Shown: piece by piece, positions 7,663 to 16,668 of the stretch
Layout: every line of letters begins with the position of its first letter
How positions within the stretch are numbered: position 1 is the stretch's first letter
Assembly: GCF_009908285.1 (NCBI RefSeq)
Contig: NZ_JAAARM010000002.1
Coordinates: forward strand, 186,001 to 250,000
Length of the DNA stretch: 64,000 bases
Reading direction: 5' to 3'
DNA from: Pseudomonas sp. Fl4BN1
GTDB taxonomy: Bacteria > Pseudomonadota > Gammaproteobacteria > Pseudomonadales > Pseudomonadaceae
The notes under the pieces: model-generated
What the model saw: the letters and a program-made list of their open reading frames with translations, nothing else
Told to the model about the DNA's origin: nothing
Databases searched by the model: none
Translations under genes and position numbers: made by a program

Positions 7663-8961
7663 TCAGAGGGTTTTTTCGAAAATCTTCGAGTTGCGCTGGT
7701 AGTTGTACAGCGAGGCACGGGCCGATGGCAGGCGCTCGACGCTGCTGGGCACAAAGCCCCGCTCACGGAACCAGTGGGCAGTACGAGTGGTGAGGACGAA
7801 CAAAGTCTTCAAACCTTGGGCACGGGCGCGGGTTTCGATCCTTTCCAGCAGTTCGTCACCGCGTTTGCCATGCCGGTACTCAGGGTTCACCGCCAGGCAT
7901 GCCAGCTCGCCGGCATCGGAGTCGGCAATCTGGTACAAGGCCGCACAGGCGATGATCATGCCCTCGCGCTCGACCACGCTGAATTGTTCGATCTCGCGCT
8001 CCAGTACCTCGCGGGAACGCCGTACCAGGATGCCCTGCTCTTCCAGCGGGCTGATCAGATCCAGCAATCCGCCAACATCTTCAATCGCCGCCTCGCGCAC
8101 GCGCTCGAATTGCTCCTGGGCCACCAGGGTGCCGCCGCCATCACGGGTAAAGAGCTCAGTCAGCAAGGCACCGTCTTCGGCATAACTGACGATATGGCTG
8201 CGACCCACCCCACCTCGGCAGGCCTCGGCGGCAGCATCCAGCAGTTCGGCCTGATAGTTGCCACCCAGGCGCTGCAAGTGCGCCGGAACCTGTTGCGGAC
8301 GCAGTTCGCGTACCAGCTTGCCATTTTCGTCCAGCAGACCCAGGTCCGCCCCGAACAGCAGCAGTTTGTCGGCCCCCAGATCGATGGCCGCGCGGGTGGC
8401 CACGTCTTCACAAGCCAGGTTGAAAATCTCGCCAGTAGGCGAATAGCCCAGTGGCGACAGCAGCACGATGGAACGCTCATCCAGCAGGCGGTTGATGCCT
8501 TTGCGGTCGACCCGACGCACTTCGCCGGTGTGATGGTAATCAACACCTTCCAGTACCCCGATCGGACGGGCGGTCACCAGATTGCCGCTGGCAACCCGCA
8601 ACCGCGAACCCTGCATCGGCGACGAGGCCATGTCCATGGACAGGCGCGCTTCAATGGCAATCCGCAACTGGCCCACGGCGTCGATCACGCACTCCAGGGT
8701 CGCCGCGTCAGTGATCCGCAGGCCGTGATGGTAGTGAGGAGTCAGGCCACGCGCCGCCAGACGGGCTTCGATCTGCGGACGAGAACCGTGCACCAGTACC
8801 AGACGCACCCCCAGGCTGTGGAGCAGCACCAGGTCGTGAACGATATTGCCGAAGTTGGGATGGTCAACACCGTCGCCAGGGAGCATGACCACGAAGGTGC
8901 AGTCGCGGTGGGCGTTGATATAGGGAGACGCGTGGCGAAGCCAATTGACGTATTCGGGCAT
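7663..8961 (-). CDS. argA: amino-acid N-acetyltransferase (N-acetylglutamate synthase) ArgA
   Basis: First enzyme of arginine biosynthesis: acetyl-CoA plus glutamate to N-acetylglutamate. The 432-residue protein has an N-terminal amino-acid-kinase-like domain (about residues 1-280; FVVMLPGDGVDHPNFGNIVHD and VLVHGSRPQIEARL at its start) and a C-terminal GNAT acetyltransferase domain (ACLAVNPEYRHGKRGDELL is the acetyl-CoA loop). The length fits classical bacterial ArgA. argE lies just upstream on the same strand with a 136-nt gap, so the two probably belong to one arginine-related locus. The kinase-like domain is the usual site of arginine feedback inhibition. Confidence 0.95.
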   Translation of the reverse strand: MPEYVNWLRHASPYINAHRDCTFVVMLPGDGVDHPNFGNIVHDLVLLHSLGVRLVLVHGSRPQIEARLAARGLTPHYHHGLRITDAATLECVIDAVGQLRIAIEARLSMDMASSPMQGSRLRVASGNLVTARPIGVLEGVDYHHTGEVRRVDRKGINRLLDERSIVLLSPLGYSPTGEIFNLACEDVATRAAIDLGADKLLLFGADLGLLDENGKLVRELRPQQVPAHLQRLGGNYQAELLDAAAEACRGGVGRSHIVSYAEDGALLTELFTRDGGGTLVAQEQFERVREAAIEDVGGLLDLISPLEEQGILVRRSREVLEREIEQFSVVEREGMIIACAALYQIADSDAGELACLAVNPEYRHGKRGDELLERIETRARAQGLKTLFVLTTRTAHWFRERGFVPSSVERLPSARASLYNYQRNSKIFEKTL

Positions 8962-9097
8962 GAACCTGAGCCTGTAAATAAAAAGCAGCCTATGAAAGGA
9001 CGAAACGGGAAACGCACAGCGGGCTGATGGTTATCGTCGGAACAGGCTTGGCAACACGCTTACTCTCCTCATGGGTACGGACAAAGGCACCGGCAAT

Positions 9098-10255
9098 TTA
9101 CTGAAATTGGGTCGGTGTCAGGCAGTAATGTTCAATCAATTCCCGTAGTAGATGCACGGTAGGCTGCAAGCGTGACATTTCGAGGTACTCCCCGGGCTGG
9201 TGAGCACAGGCGATGTCACCCGGGCCGAGCACCAGCGTCTCGCAGCCAAGGCGCTGAAGATAAGGCGCTTCGGTGCCAAACGCTACTGCTTCGGCGCGAT
9301 GTCCTGTGAGTCTTTCCGCGACCCGTACTAGCTCGGCGTCCTCCGGCTGCTCGAAAGGCGGCACGGCTGGGAACAGTGGTGCGTAGTCGATCTGCACCTC
9401 ATGACGCTCGGCAATCGGCCGCAGCTTCTGCCGGATCGCCTCGCGCAGGACTTGCGGATCCATGCCTGGCAGAGGCCGCAGGTCGAACTCCAGGGAGCAC
9501 TGGCCGCAGATACGGTTGGGATTGTCGCCGCCATGGATGCAGCCGAAATTCATGGTCGGTTGCGGCACGCTGAACTGCGGATTGCGAAATTCGCGTTGCC
9601 ACAGCAAACGCAGCCCGCGCAATTCGCCAATCGCGTCGTGCATCGCCTCCAGAGCGCTGCGGCCCAGGGTCGGGTCCGAGGAGTGGCCGCTACGCCCGAG
9701 GATGTCGATGCGTTCCATCATCACCCCCTTGTGCAGGCGAATCGGCTTGAGGCCCGTGGGTTCGCCGATCACCGCCGCGCGCCCCAGGGGCCGCCCGGCT
9801 TCCGCCAGGGCTCGCGCCCCGGCCATGGAGCTCTCTTCATCACAAGTGGCCAGGACCAGCAGCGGTTGCTTGAACGGTTGGTCCAGCAAAGGCCGCACCG
9901 CTTCGATGATCAAGGCGAAAAAGCCCTTCATGTCGCAACTGCCAAGGCCGACCCAGCGACCATCGACCTCAGTCAACTTCAACGGATCGGTCTGCCACAG
10001 CGCAGCGTCGTAGGGCACTGTGTCGCTGTGCCCCGCCAGCACCAGGCCGCCAGGGCCACTGCCGAAGCTGGCCAGCAGGTTGAATTTGCCCGGGCTGACC
10101 TGCTGGATATCGCAGGAAAAACCGAGGTCGCCGAGCCAGCCGGCCAACAAGTCGATGACCGGGCGATTGGACTGGTCCAGCGCAGGTTGGGTGCAGCTCA
10201 CCGACGGCGCGGCGATCAGTGCGGCAAACTGATCCTTCATGGACGGCAATGGCAT
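9098..10255 (-). CDS. argE: acetylornithine deacetylase ArgE
   Basis: Cytoplasmic M20-family metallohydrolase that deacetylates N-acetylornithine to ornithine. The 385-residue product shows the metal-binding landmarks LAGHSDTVPYD, GSCDMKGFFA and TCDEESSMAGA, and a C-terminal histidine in CAHQPGEYLEM. Upstream of argA on the same strand. Pseudomonads also recycle acetyl groups via ArgJ, so this enzyme may be partly redundant (family knowledge). The closely related M20 enzymes DapE and carboxypeptidase G2 are less likely given the argA neighbour. Confidence 0.93.
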   Translation of the reverse strand: MPLPSMKDQFAALIAAPSVSCTQPALDQSNRPVIDLLAGWLGDLGFSCDIQQVSPGKFNLLASFGSGPGGLVLAGHSDTVPYDAALWQTDPLKLTEVDGRWVGLGSCDMKGFFALIIEAVRPLLDQPFKQPLLVLATCDEESSMAGARALAEAGRPLGRAAVIGEPTGLKPIRLHKGVMMERIDILGRSGHSSDPTLGRSALEAMHDAIGELRGLRLLWQREFRNPQFSVPQPTMNFGCIHGGDNPNRICGQCSLEFDLRPLPGMDPQVLREAIRQKLRPIAERHEVQIDYAPLFPAVPPFEQPEDAELVRVAERLTGHRAEAVAFGTEAPYLQRLGCETLVLGPGDIACAHQPGEYLEMSRLQPTVHLLRELIEHYCLTPTQFQ

Positions 10256-10414
10256 GGGCTGGCTCCGGAAATCCCAAGATGAAGATCATCATAGGGTCTG
10301 TTGCCCTGCAGAAGAAACCGTCGCGGCACCTCCAGGCGCCTTGTCCTGTACACTGCACGGCCTTGGCAGCCAACTCTTTCCCCGGCTGCGCTCCCGATCC
10401 TGGATTTTCCGGCC
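10256..10414. promoter_or_regulatory. divergent promoter region argE / CYTH-CHAD gene
   Basis: About 160 bp between two outward-facing start codons, so promoters for both genes must lie here or overlap the coding ends. No clear operator or riboswitch seen. Confidence 0.4.
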
Positions 10415-11782
10415 ATGCAAAAAGAAACCGAAATCAAACTCCGCGTCAGCCGCGAAACTCTCGCCGCCCTGCGCGAGCACCCGCTCCTGAAAAAACGCAA
10501 CAAAAGTGGCTGGGAGCGCCGTGAACTGATGAATCAGTACTTCGACACCCCAGAACGCGACCTGGCCCGGGCCAAAGTTGCCCTGCGCCTGCGCCGCGAC
10601 GGTGACGCGGTGATTCAGACCCTCAAGACCAGCGGCCAGAGTGTTGCCGGCCTGTCCGAGCGCAACGAATACGACTGGCAGCTGGCCAAAGCCAAGCTCG
10701 ACCTGAAAAAGCTCGACGGTGAGTGCTGGCCAGAGGCCCTGGCCGAGCTGGATAAAAAGACCCTCAAGCCGCTGTTCACCACGGACTTTGTCCGCGAGCG
10801 CGCGGAAATCGCCTGGGGCCGTGGCAAGGCCAAGGTGGTGATCGAGGCTGCCCTGGACCTGGGCCAGGTAATCGCCGGCAAGCACAAGGAAGAAATCTGC
10901 GAGCTGGAACTGGAACTGCGCGAAGGTGAACCTGCCGCTCTGCTGGAGCTGGCAGCGGAGCTGGCCCTCACCCTGCCGCTGATGCCCTGCGACATCAGCA
11001 AGGCCGAGCGCGGTTATCGCCTGTTCGATGCCGGCAGCTACTCCCTGAGCCTGCCCGCTGTGCAGTTGAGTGCCGAAACACCCCTGGACGATGCCTTCGC
11101 CGCACTGGCCTGGCACCTGCTGGGCAGCAGCCAGCGCCTGGCCGAGCAGTATCGCTTCAACGGCCACTGGCGCTTGCTCCAGGACTGGGTCGATAGCCTT
11201 GCCGAACTGCGGGCCCTGGCCAGCAGCCTGGGTCAAGCCGCACCGCGCCAATCCACTGCTGAGCTGCGCAGTGCCCTGGACGCCCTGCTGGAAGACTGGC
11301 GCCCACTGGTACAGGCCGGCCTCGACGATGAAGACGTGCGCAAGGCCGCGCCGGAGCAATTCATTGAAGAACTGCAGGACGTACGCTGGGGCCTGTTCTC
11401 CCTGAACACTTCGCGTTGGCTGCTGGCCCGCGCCTGGACTGTCGAGCGCAACACCCGTGGCCACCGCCAGGGCGCCGCGCAACTGGGCAGCTGGCTGCCA
11501 CGCTTGTTGGCCGAGGAAGCCACAGCCCTGCAACTGCCACGCTACCAGCAACAACCGGAAGACCTGGCCGAGCAACTGCCGCGTATCGAACGCATCCAGG
11601 CCTGGCTGCACCATGCCCGTGCCGTGCTGGAGATTGCTGAACTGGACCGCCTCTACGGTGAGCTGAACAAACTGACGCAGTTGGCCAACGAGCCCATCAC
11701 CGACGAAGTCCTCGATGCTCGTAAGCAGCAAGCCATTGCAGTGTTCCAGAACCGTGCCTGGAAAACTCTGCTGCGCATGTGA
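10415..11782 (+). CDS. CYTH and CHAD domain protein (YgiF-like inorganic triphosphatase)
   Basis: The 455-residue product has an N-terminal CYTH domain (about residues 1-200), starting with the diagnostic METEIK-type motif (QKETEIKLRVS), which lines the triphosphate tunnel. A C-terminal helical CHAD domain (about 220-455), rich in conserved histidines and arginines (RWLLARAWTVERNTRGHRQG), is known to bind polyphosphate in related proteins. E. coli YgiF of the same architecture hydrolyses inorganic triphosphate; that activity is inferred here. The ATG at 10415 is chosen because CYTH homology begins at once; the longer frame from 10301 is non-homologous. A REP-like hairpin follows the stop. Confidence 0.85.
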   Translation: MQKETEIKLRVSRETLAALREHPLLKKRNKSGWERRELMNQYFDTPERDLARAKVALRLRRDGDAVIQTLKTSGQSVAGLSERNEYDWQLAKAKLDLKKLDGECWPEALAELDKKTLKPLFTTDFVRERAEIAWGRGKAKVVIEAALDLGQVIAGKHKEEICELELELREGEPAALLELAAELALTLPLMPCDISKAERGYRLFDAGSYSLSLPAVQLSAETPLDDAFAALAWHLLGSSQRLAEQYRFNGHWRLLQDWVDSLAELRALASSLGQAAPRQSTAELRSALDALLEDWRPLVQAGLDDEDVRKAAPEQFIEELQDVRWGLFSLNTSRWLLARAWTVERNTRGHRQGAAQLGSWLPRLLAEEATALQLPRYQQQPEDLAEQLPRIERIQAWLHHARAVLEIAELDRLYGELNKLTQLANEPITDEVLDARKQQAIAVFQNRAWKTLLRM

Positions 11783-11811
11783 TTGCAGCTCCGGTCTTGA
11801 AGGATATGACT

Positions 11812-11843
11812 AGTGGCAAGGGAGCAAGCTTCCTTGCCACACT
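11812..11843. repeat. hairpin between convergent genes
   Basis: GTGGCAAGG at 11813-11821 pairs with CCTTGCCAC at 11832-11840, flanked by AGT/ACT. It contains GAGCAAGCTT, resembling a REP core. Lies between the CYTH-CHAD stop and the convergent Lrp-type gene and may end transcription from both sides. Confidence 0.5.
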
Positions 11844-11845
11844 CC

Positions 11846-12316
11846 TCAGCGCAATACCGGCAGGCTGGTGGTGGACTTGATCTCCGACAGGGCAACGATC
11901 GAGTTCACCTCCTGAATCCCCGGCACCATCGACAGTTTTTCGAAGAAGAACCGCTCATAAGCTTCGATATCCGCAGTCACGATGCGCAACAGAAAGTCCA
12001 CCGCCCCCATCAGCACATAGCATTCCAGCACCTCCGGAAAACCGCGAATCGCCTCGGTGAACTCGGTGAAGTTGGAACGTCCGTGGGCGTTGAGCTTGAT
12101 CTCGGCGAAGATCTGCGTGTTAAGGCCGATTTTCTTGCGATCAAGCAAGGTCACCTGGCCGCGAATCACCCCCTCTTCCTTCAAACGTTGAATCCGCCGC
12201 CAGCACGGTGACTGGGACAGCCCTACCTGTTCGGCGACTTGCGCACTGGACAGCGAGGCATCCTCCTGAAGCAACGCGAGGATCCGGCGGTCATAGGCAT
12301 CCAGCTCGCTATGCAT
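11846..12316 (-). CDS. Lrp/AsnC-family transcriptional regulator
   Basis: DNA-binding regulator of amino-acid metabolism, 156 residues. It has an N-terminal winged helix-turn-helix (about 5-55; SSAQVAEQVGLSQSPCWRRI is the recognition region) followed by an alpha/beta RAM effector-binding domain (about 70-145). The length is standard for the family. It is divergently transcribed from a small ACT-like protein, which makes that gene and itself the likely first targets. The intergenic AT-rich stretch 12317-12400 is a natural operator location. The effector amino acid is unknown. Confidence 0.88.
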   Translation of the reverse strand: MHSELDAYDRRILALLQEDASLSSAQVAEQVGLSQSPCWRRIQRLKEEGVIRGQVTLLDRKKIGLNTQIFAEIKLNAHGRSNFTEFTEAIRGFPEVLECYVLMGAVDFLLRIVTADIEAYERFFFEKLSMVPGIQEVNSIVALSEIKSTTSLPVLR

Positions 12317-12440
12317 AATTAATCCTTAAATTTATAAAATATTGAATCAAACAATTCATTTTTTAGTAAATAGGCTCAATTTTAGATAAGAAATACCCGG
12401 AACCCCATGTAAAAATTTCTCCACTGAACTGGAGACCGCC
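12317..12440. promoter_or_regulatory. divergent AT-rich control region of the Lrp-type gene
   Basis: Positions 12317-12400 are AT-rich, with runs such as TTTATAAAATATTGAAT and CAATTCATTTTTTAGTAAAT, suited to Lrp-type binding. It separates the regulator from the divergent ACT-like gene. No unique operator assigned. Confidence 0.45.
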
Positions 12441-12770
12441 ATGCCCCCTCTCGAATCTGCCACCAGCCAATCACCCCGCGCCGATGTCTGGAGCCTCAAC
12501 AATGCCCACTGCCGTGTGCACTACCAGGTGGTGGCCGAGGCCGAGGCTGACGTGCTGTGCCGGATACTCAACCATTTCGCCCTGCAGTTCCTGGTGCCGC
12601 AGCGAGTCTCGGTGCTGCAACAACAGGCCACGCTGCATATCGAGGTGGAACTTGACGGCTTGAGCTGGCACCGGGCACGGGTGATCGGGGACAAATTGCG
12701 CAACCTGATCAGCGTATGTTCGGTCGAGCTGGAACTGGCCGAACCATCGCACCTGCAAGCCGCAGGCTGA
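12441..12770 (+). CDS. small ACT-like domain protein
   Basis: 109 residues, no signal peptide and no membrane segment. The core (about residues 28-100) has the beta-alpha-beta-beta-alpha-beta rhythm of ACT domains: a strand, the helix EADVLCRILNHFALQFL, two strands, the helix RVIGDKLRNLI and the closing strand SVCSVELE. This recalls the regulatory subunit of acetolactate synthase. That match is my pattern reading, not a search result. GGAG lies a few bases before the ATG. Divergent from an Lrp-type regulator, so a role in amino-acid sensing or metabolism is plausible. No close named homologue recognised. Confidence 0.6.
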   Translation: MPPLESATSQSPRADVWSLNNAHCRVHYQVVAEAEADVLCRILNHFALQFLVPQRVSVLQQQATLHIEVELDGLSWHRARVIGDKLRNLISVCSVELELAEPSHLQAAG

Positions 12771-12881
12771 GGCCGGAAAAACCCTGCAACCCTTGGCCGG
12801 CGGACCCTCACTCCCGCGGGACTATTCTTGGCAGTTTGCGGCCAGAGAGCATCGTCTCTACCACCGCCCCAAGGAGTTCCC

Positions 12882-14660
12882 ATGACCGCAGCGCATACCC
12901 TTCAGGACCGCTGGCTGGACCTCAATGAGCTGCTGCGTGAACTGCTGGTACAGGGCCGTATCAGCCAGGACGCCGCCGAACAAGCCATGAGAGCCCGGCG
13001 ACATGGGACCCGCAATCCACTGCATCCCCTGGAGGTGATCGCCAGTCAGCAGCTGTCGGACCTGCATCATCCGGGCAGGCACCTGGACCTGGACAGTCTC
13101 ACCTCCTGGCTGGCCGAACAGGCCGGCCAACCCTACCTGCGCATCGATCCCTTGCGCATCGACGTGGCCAGCACCACCCCCTTGATGTCCTACGCCTTTG
13201 CCCAGCGGCACAAGATTCTCGCCGTGGCGGTGGCCGCCCAGAGCGTCACGGTGGCCAGCGCGCAGCCTTATGTCAGAGCCTGGGAAGCCGATCTGGCCCA
13301 TGCCCTGAAGCGCACGATCCAGCGCGTGGTAGCCAACCCGGCGGATATCCAGCGCCTGACCCTGGAGTTCTATCGCCTGGCCAAGTCGGTGAGGGGCGCC
13401 ACCAACGAGCAGAAAACCAGTAACCAGGGCAACTTCGAACAATTGCTCAAGCTGGGGGCCAACGACCAGGAGCCGGATGCCGATGACGCCCACATCGTCA
13501 ACATCGTCGACTGGCTGTTCCAGTACGCCTTCCAGCAACGGGCCAGCGATATCCATATCGAGCCCCGCCGCGAACACGGCTCCCTGCGCTTTCGCATCGA
13601 CGGCGTGCTGCACACTGTCTATCAGTTCCCTCCCCAGGTGACGCTGGCCATCGTCAGCCGCCTCAAGAGCCTGGGGCGGATGAACGTCGCAGAAAAGCGC
13701 AAGCCTCAGGACGGCCGGGTCAAGACTCGTGCACCCGAAGGCAGCGAGATCGAACTGCGGCTCTCAACCCTGCCCACGGCCTTCGGCGAAAAGATGGTGA
13801 TGCGCATCTTCGATCCCCAGGTACTGCTCAAGGACTTCGACCAGTTGGGCTTCTGCACCAACGACCTGAGTCGCTGGCAAGCCATGACCGCAAAGGCCCA
13901 CGGCATGATCCTGGTGACCGGCCCTACCGGTTCGGGCAAGACCAGCACCCTCTACTCCACCCTGAGGAAGCTCGCGACCCCCGAGGTCAATCTGTGCACC
14001 ATCGAGGACCCGATCGAAATGATCGAGCCGGCGTTCAACCAGATGCAGGTCCAACACAACATCGACCTGAGTTTTTCCAGCGGCGTGCGCGCGCTGATGC
14101 GCCAAGACCCGGACATCATCATGATCGGCGAGATCCGAGACCTGGAAACCGCCGAGATGGCGATCCAGGCAGCACTGACCGGGCATCTGGTGCTGTCTAC
14201 CCTGCACACCAACGACGCCCCGGGAGCGATCAGTCGCCTGCTGGAACTGGGAGTCCCCCATTACCTGATCAAGGCCACTCTGATCGGGGTCATGGCCCAG
14301 CGCCTGGTACGAATCCTATGCCCATACTGCAAGGCACCCTGCAAGATCGCCGAAGATGACTGGCAGAACCTGACCCAACCATTGCAAGTCCCGGCCCCGG
14401 CTCTCTGCCAACAGGCAGTCGGCTGTGCAGAGTGCCGAGGCACCGGTTATCACGGGCGCACCGGCGTCTACGAAATCATGCCGATGAATGCCGCCCTCAA
14501 GGCGCTGGTCCAGCGCGATCTGGACCTCGACAGCCTGCGCCGCCAGGCGCTTGCGGACGGCATGGACAGTCTGCGTCTGGCCGGAGCCCAAAAAGTTGCT
14601 CAAGGCACGACCAGCCTGGAAGAGGTATTGCGCGTGACGCCCCACGGCGAACAGGCCTAG
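12882..14660 (+). CDS. GspE/PulE-family secretion or pilus assembly ATPase (orphan)
   Basis: Hexameric type II/IV secretion-type ATPase, 592 residues from the ATG at 12882, which follows AAGGAGTTCCC. An N-terminal T2SSE-N-like domain comes first; then Walker A GPTGSGKTS (about residue 347), the Asp/His boxes, Walker B region DPDIIMIGEIRD (about 405) and a zinc-binding tetracysteine (CPYCKAPC near 479, CAECRGTGYHGRTGVYE near 515). All catalytic motifs are intact. No other secretin, pseudopilin or membrane platform gene lies nearby. A similar stand-alone ATPase occurs at this locus in P. aeruginosa, so the partner machinery must be elsewhere. Which system it serves is unknown. Confidence 0.85.
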   Translation: MTAAHTLQDRWLDLNELLRELLVQGRISQDAAEQAMRARRHGTRNPLHPLEVIASQQLSDLHHPGRHLDLDSLTSWLAEQAGQPYLRIDPLRIDVASTTPLMSYAFAQRHKILAVAVAAQSVTVASAQPYVRAWEADLAHALKRTIQRVVANPADIQRLTLEFYRLAKSVRGATNEQKTSNQGNFEQLLKLGANDQEPDADDAHIVNIVDWLFQYAFQQRASDIHIEPRREHGSLRFRIDGVLHTVYQFPPQVTLAIVSRLKSLGRMNVAEKRKPQDGRVKTRAPEGSEIELRLSTLPTAFGEKMVMRIFDPQVLLKDFDQLGFCTNDLSRWQAMTAKAHGMILVTGPTGSGKTSTLYSTLRKLATPEVNLCTIEDPIEMIEPAFNQMQVQHNIDLSFSSGVRALMRQDPDIIMIGEIRDLETAEMAIQAALTGHLVLSTLHTNDAPGAISRLLELGVPHYLIKATLIGVMAQRLVRILCPYCKAPCKIAEDDWQNLTQPLQVPAPALCQQAVGCAECRGTGYHGRTGVYEIMPMNAALKALVQRDLDLDSLRRQALADGMDSLRLAGAQKVAQGTTSLEEVLRVTPHGEQA

Positions 14661-14813
14661 CCGGAGCATGTCGGCAGACGAATCGGCCCTGCAGCTGGTT
14701 TTTATGTCACCTGATGATGCAAATCGCGGGTTAATCCTGCAGCGGGCTGCCCTGCCCCGCTAAACTCAAGCCATTGGCCATTTCGCCAAATCCAACCTGA
14801 ACAGGGAAATGTC

Positions 14814-15734
14814 ATGCAGATCGGCAGCGTGCTTCTACTCTTCGTCGGCCTCGCAGTGGCCATTGTATTCATGGGTTTCAAGGTCGTGCCCCAGGGCTAT
14901 CAATGGACCGTGGAACGCTTCGGGCGCTACACCAACACCCTCAAGCCGGGGCTGAACATCATCATTCCGGTGATGGACCGCATCGGCCGCAAGATCAACG
15001 TCATGGAAAGCGTGCTGGACATTCCTCCCCAGGAAGTCATCACCGCCGACAACGCCACGGTGCAGATCGACGCGGTGTGTTTCTTCCAGGTAGTCAATAC
15101 CGCCCAGGCCGCCTACGAGGTCAACAACCTCGAACACGCCATCCGCAACCTGTTGCAGACCAATATCCGTACCGTGCTCGGCTCCATGGAGCTGGATGCA
15201 ATGCTCAGTCAACGTGACGGGATCAACGAGAAACTCCTGCGAACCGTCGATGAAGCCACTGCGCCCTGGGGGATCAAGATCACCCGGATCGAGATCAAGG
15301 ACATCAGCCCGCCTGCAGACTTGATGGCGGCCATGTCCGGGCAGATGAAGGCCGAGCGGGTCAAGCGCGCGCAGATCCTCGAAGCCGAAGGCCTGCGTGC
15401 CGCGGCCATTCTCACCGCCGAAGGCAAGAAGCAGGCACAGATTCTGGAGGCCGAAGGCGAGCGCCAGGCGGCATTCCTCGAATCCGAAGCCCGGGAGCGT
15501 CAGGCAGAAGCCGAGGCCCGGGCGACCCAGGTGGTATCCGAAGCGATCGCCACCGGCAACGTCCAGGCGATCAATTACTTCGTCGCGCAAAAATACATCG
15601 ATGCCCTAGGCAAGCTGGCATCGGCCAATAACAGCAAAGTGATCCTGATGCCGCTGGAGGCCAGCCAGGTCATCGGTGCCGTCGGCGGAATCGGCGAGAT
15701 CGTCAAAGCCACGTTCGACAGCAAGAAAGCCTGA
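14814..15734 (+). CDS. SPFH/Band 7 membrane protein (slipin/QmcA-like)
   Basis: 306 residues with one N-terminal membrane anchor (about 3-22), an SPFH domain (about 20-200, with [16 protein letters not shown]) and a charged, alanine- and glutamate-rich coiled-coil (about 180-245). QmcA/stomatin relatives form membrane-associated oligomers and are thought to organise membrane microdomains or modulate FtsH-type proteases. The gene is coupled to an NfeD partner 10 nt downstream, the standard slipin-NfeD pairing. The promoter is probably within 14661-14813. Confidence 0.88.
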   Translation: MQIGSVLLLFVGLAVAIVFMGFKVVPQGYQWTVERFGRYTNTLKPGLNIIIPVMDRIGRKINVMESVLDIPPQEVITADNATVQIDAVCFFQVVNTAQAAYEVNNLEHAIRNLLQTNIRTVLGSMELDAMLSQRDGINEKLLRTVDEATAPWGIKITRIEIKDISPPADLMAAMSGQMKAERVKRAQILEAEGLRAAAILTAEGKKQAQILEAEGERQAAFLESEARERQAEAEARATQVVSEAIATGNVQAINYFVAQKYIDALGKLASANNSKVILMPLEASQVIGAVGGIGEIVKATFDSKKA

Positions 15735-15744
15735 GGCACGGTTC

Positions 15745-16194
15745 ATGTTGGCATTTCTCCAAGCACTATCGTTCTGGGACTGGTTGGCCCTGGGCACCGT
15801 ACTGTTGATTTTCGAGGTGTTCGGCGCCGGGGGATACCTGCTGTGGATCGGCCTGGCCGCCGCCGCGGTGGGAGTCCTGACCTTCCTGATTCCCGGCCTG
15901 TCGTGGGAGATGCAGTTCTTGCTGTTCGGCCTGCTGTCGGTGCTGACAGCGCTGTATTGGTGGCGCCGCCAGCGCAGCGTGGTCCGCCCCAGCGACCAGC
16001 CGAACCTGAACCTGCGGGGTCAGGAATTGATCGGCAAGACCTTCGTGGTGCACCAGGCGATCGTCAACGGCCGTGGCCGGATCAAGGTCGCCGACGGCGT
16101 GTGGATCGCCAAGGGCGACGACGCGCCCGTAGGTGCCAAGGTCCGGGTGGTGGCCCAGGAAGGTACGGTCCTGCTAGTCGAAAACCTTGACTGA
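15745..16194 (+). CDS. NfeD-family short membrane protein
   Basis: 149 residues: two or three hydrophobic segments in the first 80 residues (around WLALGTVLLIFEVFGAGGYLLW and the AAAVGVLTFLIP region), then a soluble C-terminal OB-fold-like domain (about 90-149; GKTFVVHQAIVNGRGRIKV). It lacks the ClpP-like serine protease domain of long NfeD proteins, so it is the short NfeD1b type that works with the adjacent SPFH protein. I chose the ATG at 15745, right after the stop of its partner; the longer frame overlaps the upstream gene. Confidence 0.86.
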   Translation: MLAFLQALSFWDWLALGTVLLIFEVFGAGGYLLWIGLAAAAVGVLTFLIPGLSWEMQFLLFGLLSVLTALYWWRRQRSVVRPSDQPNLNLRGQELIGKTFVVHQAIVNGRGRIKVADGVWIAKGDDAPVGAKVRVVAQEGTVLLVENLD

Positions 16195-16266
16195 GGGGGT
16201 CACGGAACTCCGACGGGTTATCTAGAATCAAACTGTGCAGATAACCCCCAGTTGGAGTCCCCCATC

Positions 16267-16584
16267 ATGCGTCTGAAAATAGCTGTCGTCACACTTGCCC
16301 TGCTTTCCCTCCCCGTTGGTTCGGCAATGGCCGACACCTTCTGGCGTAACGTCATTTCCTCCGGTGCCACCACCGGTTCCACCTACCTGACCTTCAAGGA
16401 CCACAAACTGATCGTCGCTGCCCAGGACGATGCCGGCAGCTTTGTTGCCAGTGATGGCAACATTCGCGGCCCATACCTGGAAGCTGCGATGCAGAAGGTC
16501 CGTGCTGAGAATCCCGGCCTCAAGGCCACCGACATGGAACTGGCCAACGCAATCCTGGCCAAGAACGCGTTGGCTGAGCAATAA
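16267..16584 (+). CDS. exported DUF2388 protein
   Basis: 105-residue small secreted or periplasmic protein. The Sec signal is residues 1-21 (MRLKIAVVTLALLSLPVGSAMA) with cleavage before DTFWRN. The mature part matches the pseudomonad DUF2388 pattern (SSGATTGSTYLTFKDHK, ASDGNIRGPYLEAAM). DUF2388 genes are usually found as small conserved pseudomonad proteins of unknown role. The start at 16267 is taken because the signal peptide begins there. An intrinsic terminator follows. Confidence 0.78.
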   Translation: MRLKIAVVTLALLSLPVGSAMADTFWRNVISSGATTGSTYLTFKDHKLIVAAQDDAGSFVASDGNIRGPYLEAAMQKVRAENPGLKATDMELANAILAKNALAEQ

Positions 16585-16603
16585 CACCGGGAATGAAAGC
16601 CAG

Positions 16604-16633
16604 AATGCCGCTCGAATGAGCGGCATTTTTTTT
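16604..16633 (+). terminator. intrinsic terminator after the DUF2388 gene
   Basis: AATGCCGCTC (16604-16613), loop GAAT, GAGCGGCATT (16618-16627), then a T run to 16633. A clean rho-independent terminator facing the convergent gcvP end. Confidence 0.9.
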
Positions 16634-16668
16634 GCTGAAAACCTGGCGAGAAACCACTGGGACGAGGC

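Noticed and set aside
10289..11731. Minus-strand 480-codon frame over the CYTH-CHAD gene
   Set aside because: Antisense to a protein with clear CYTH and CHAD motifs; Gln/Ala/Gly-rich without domains.
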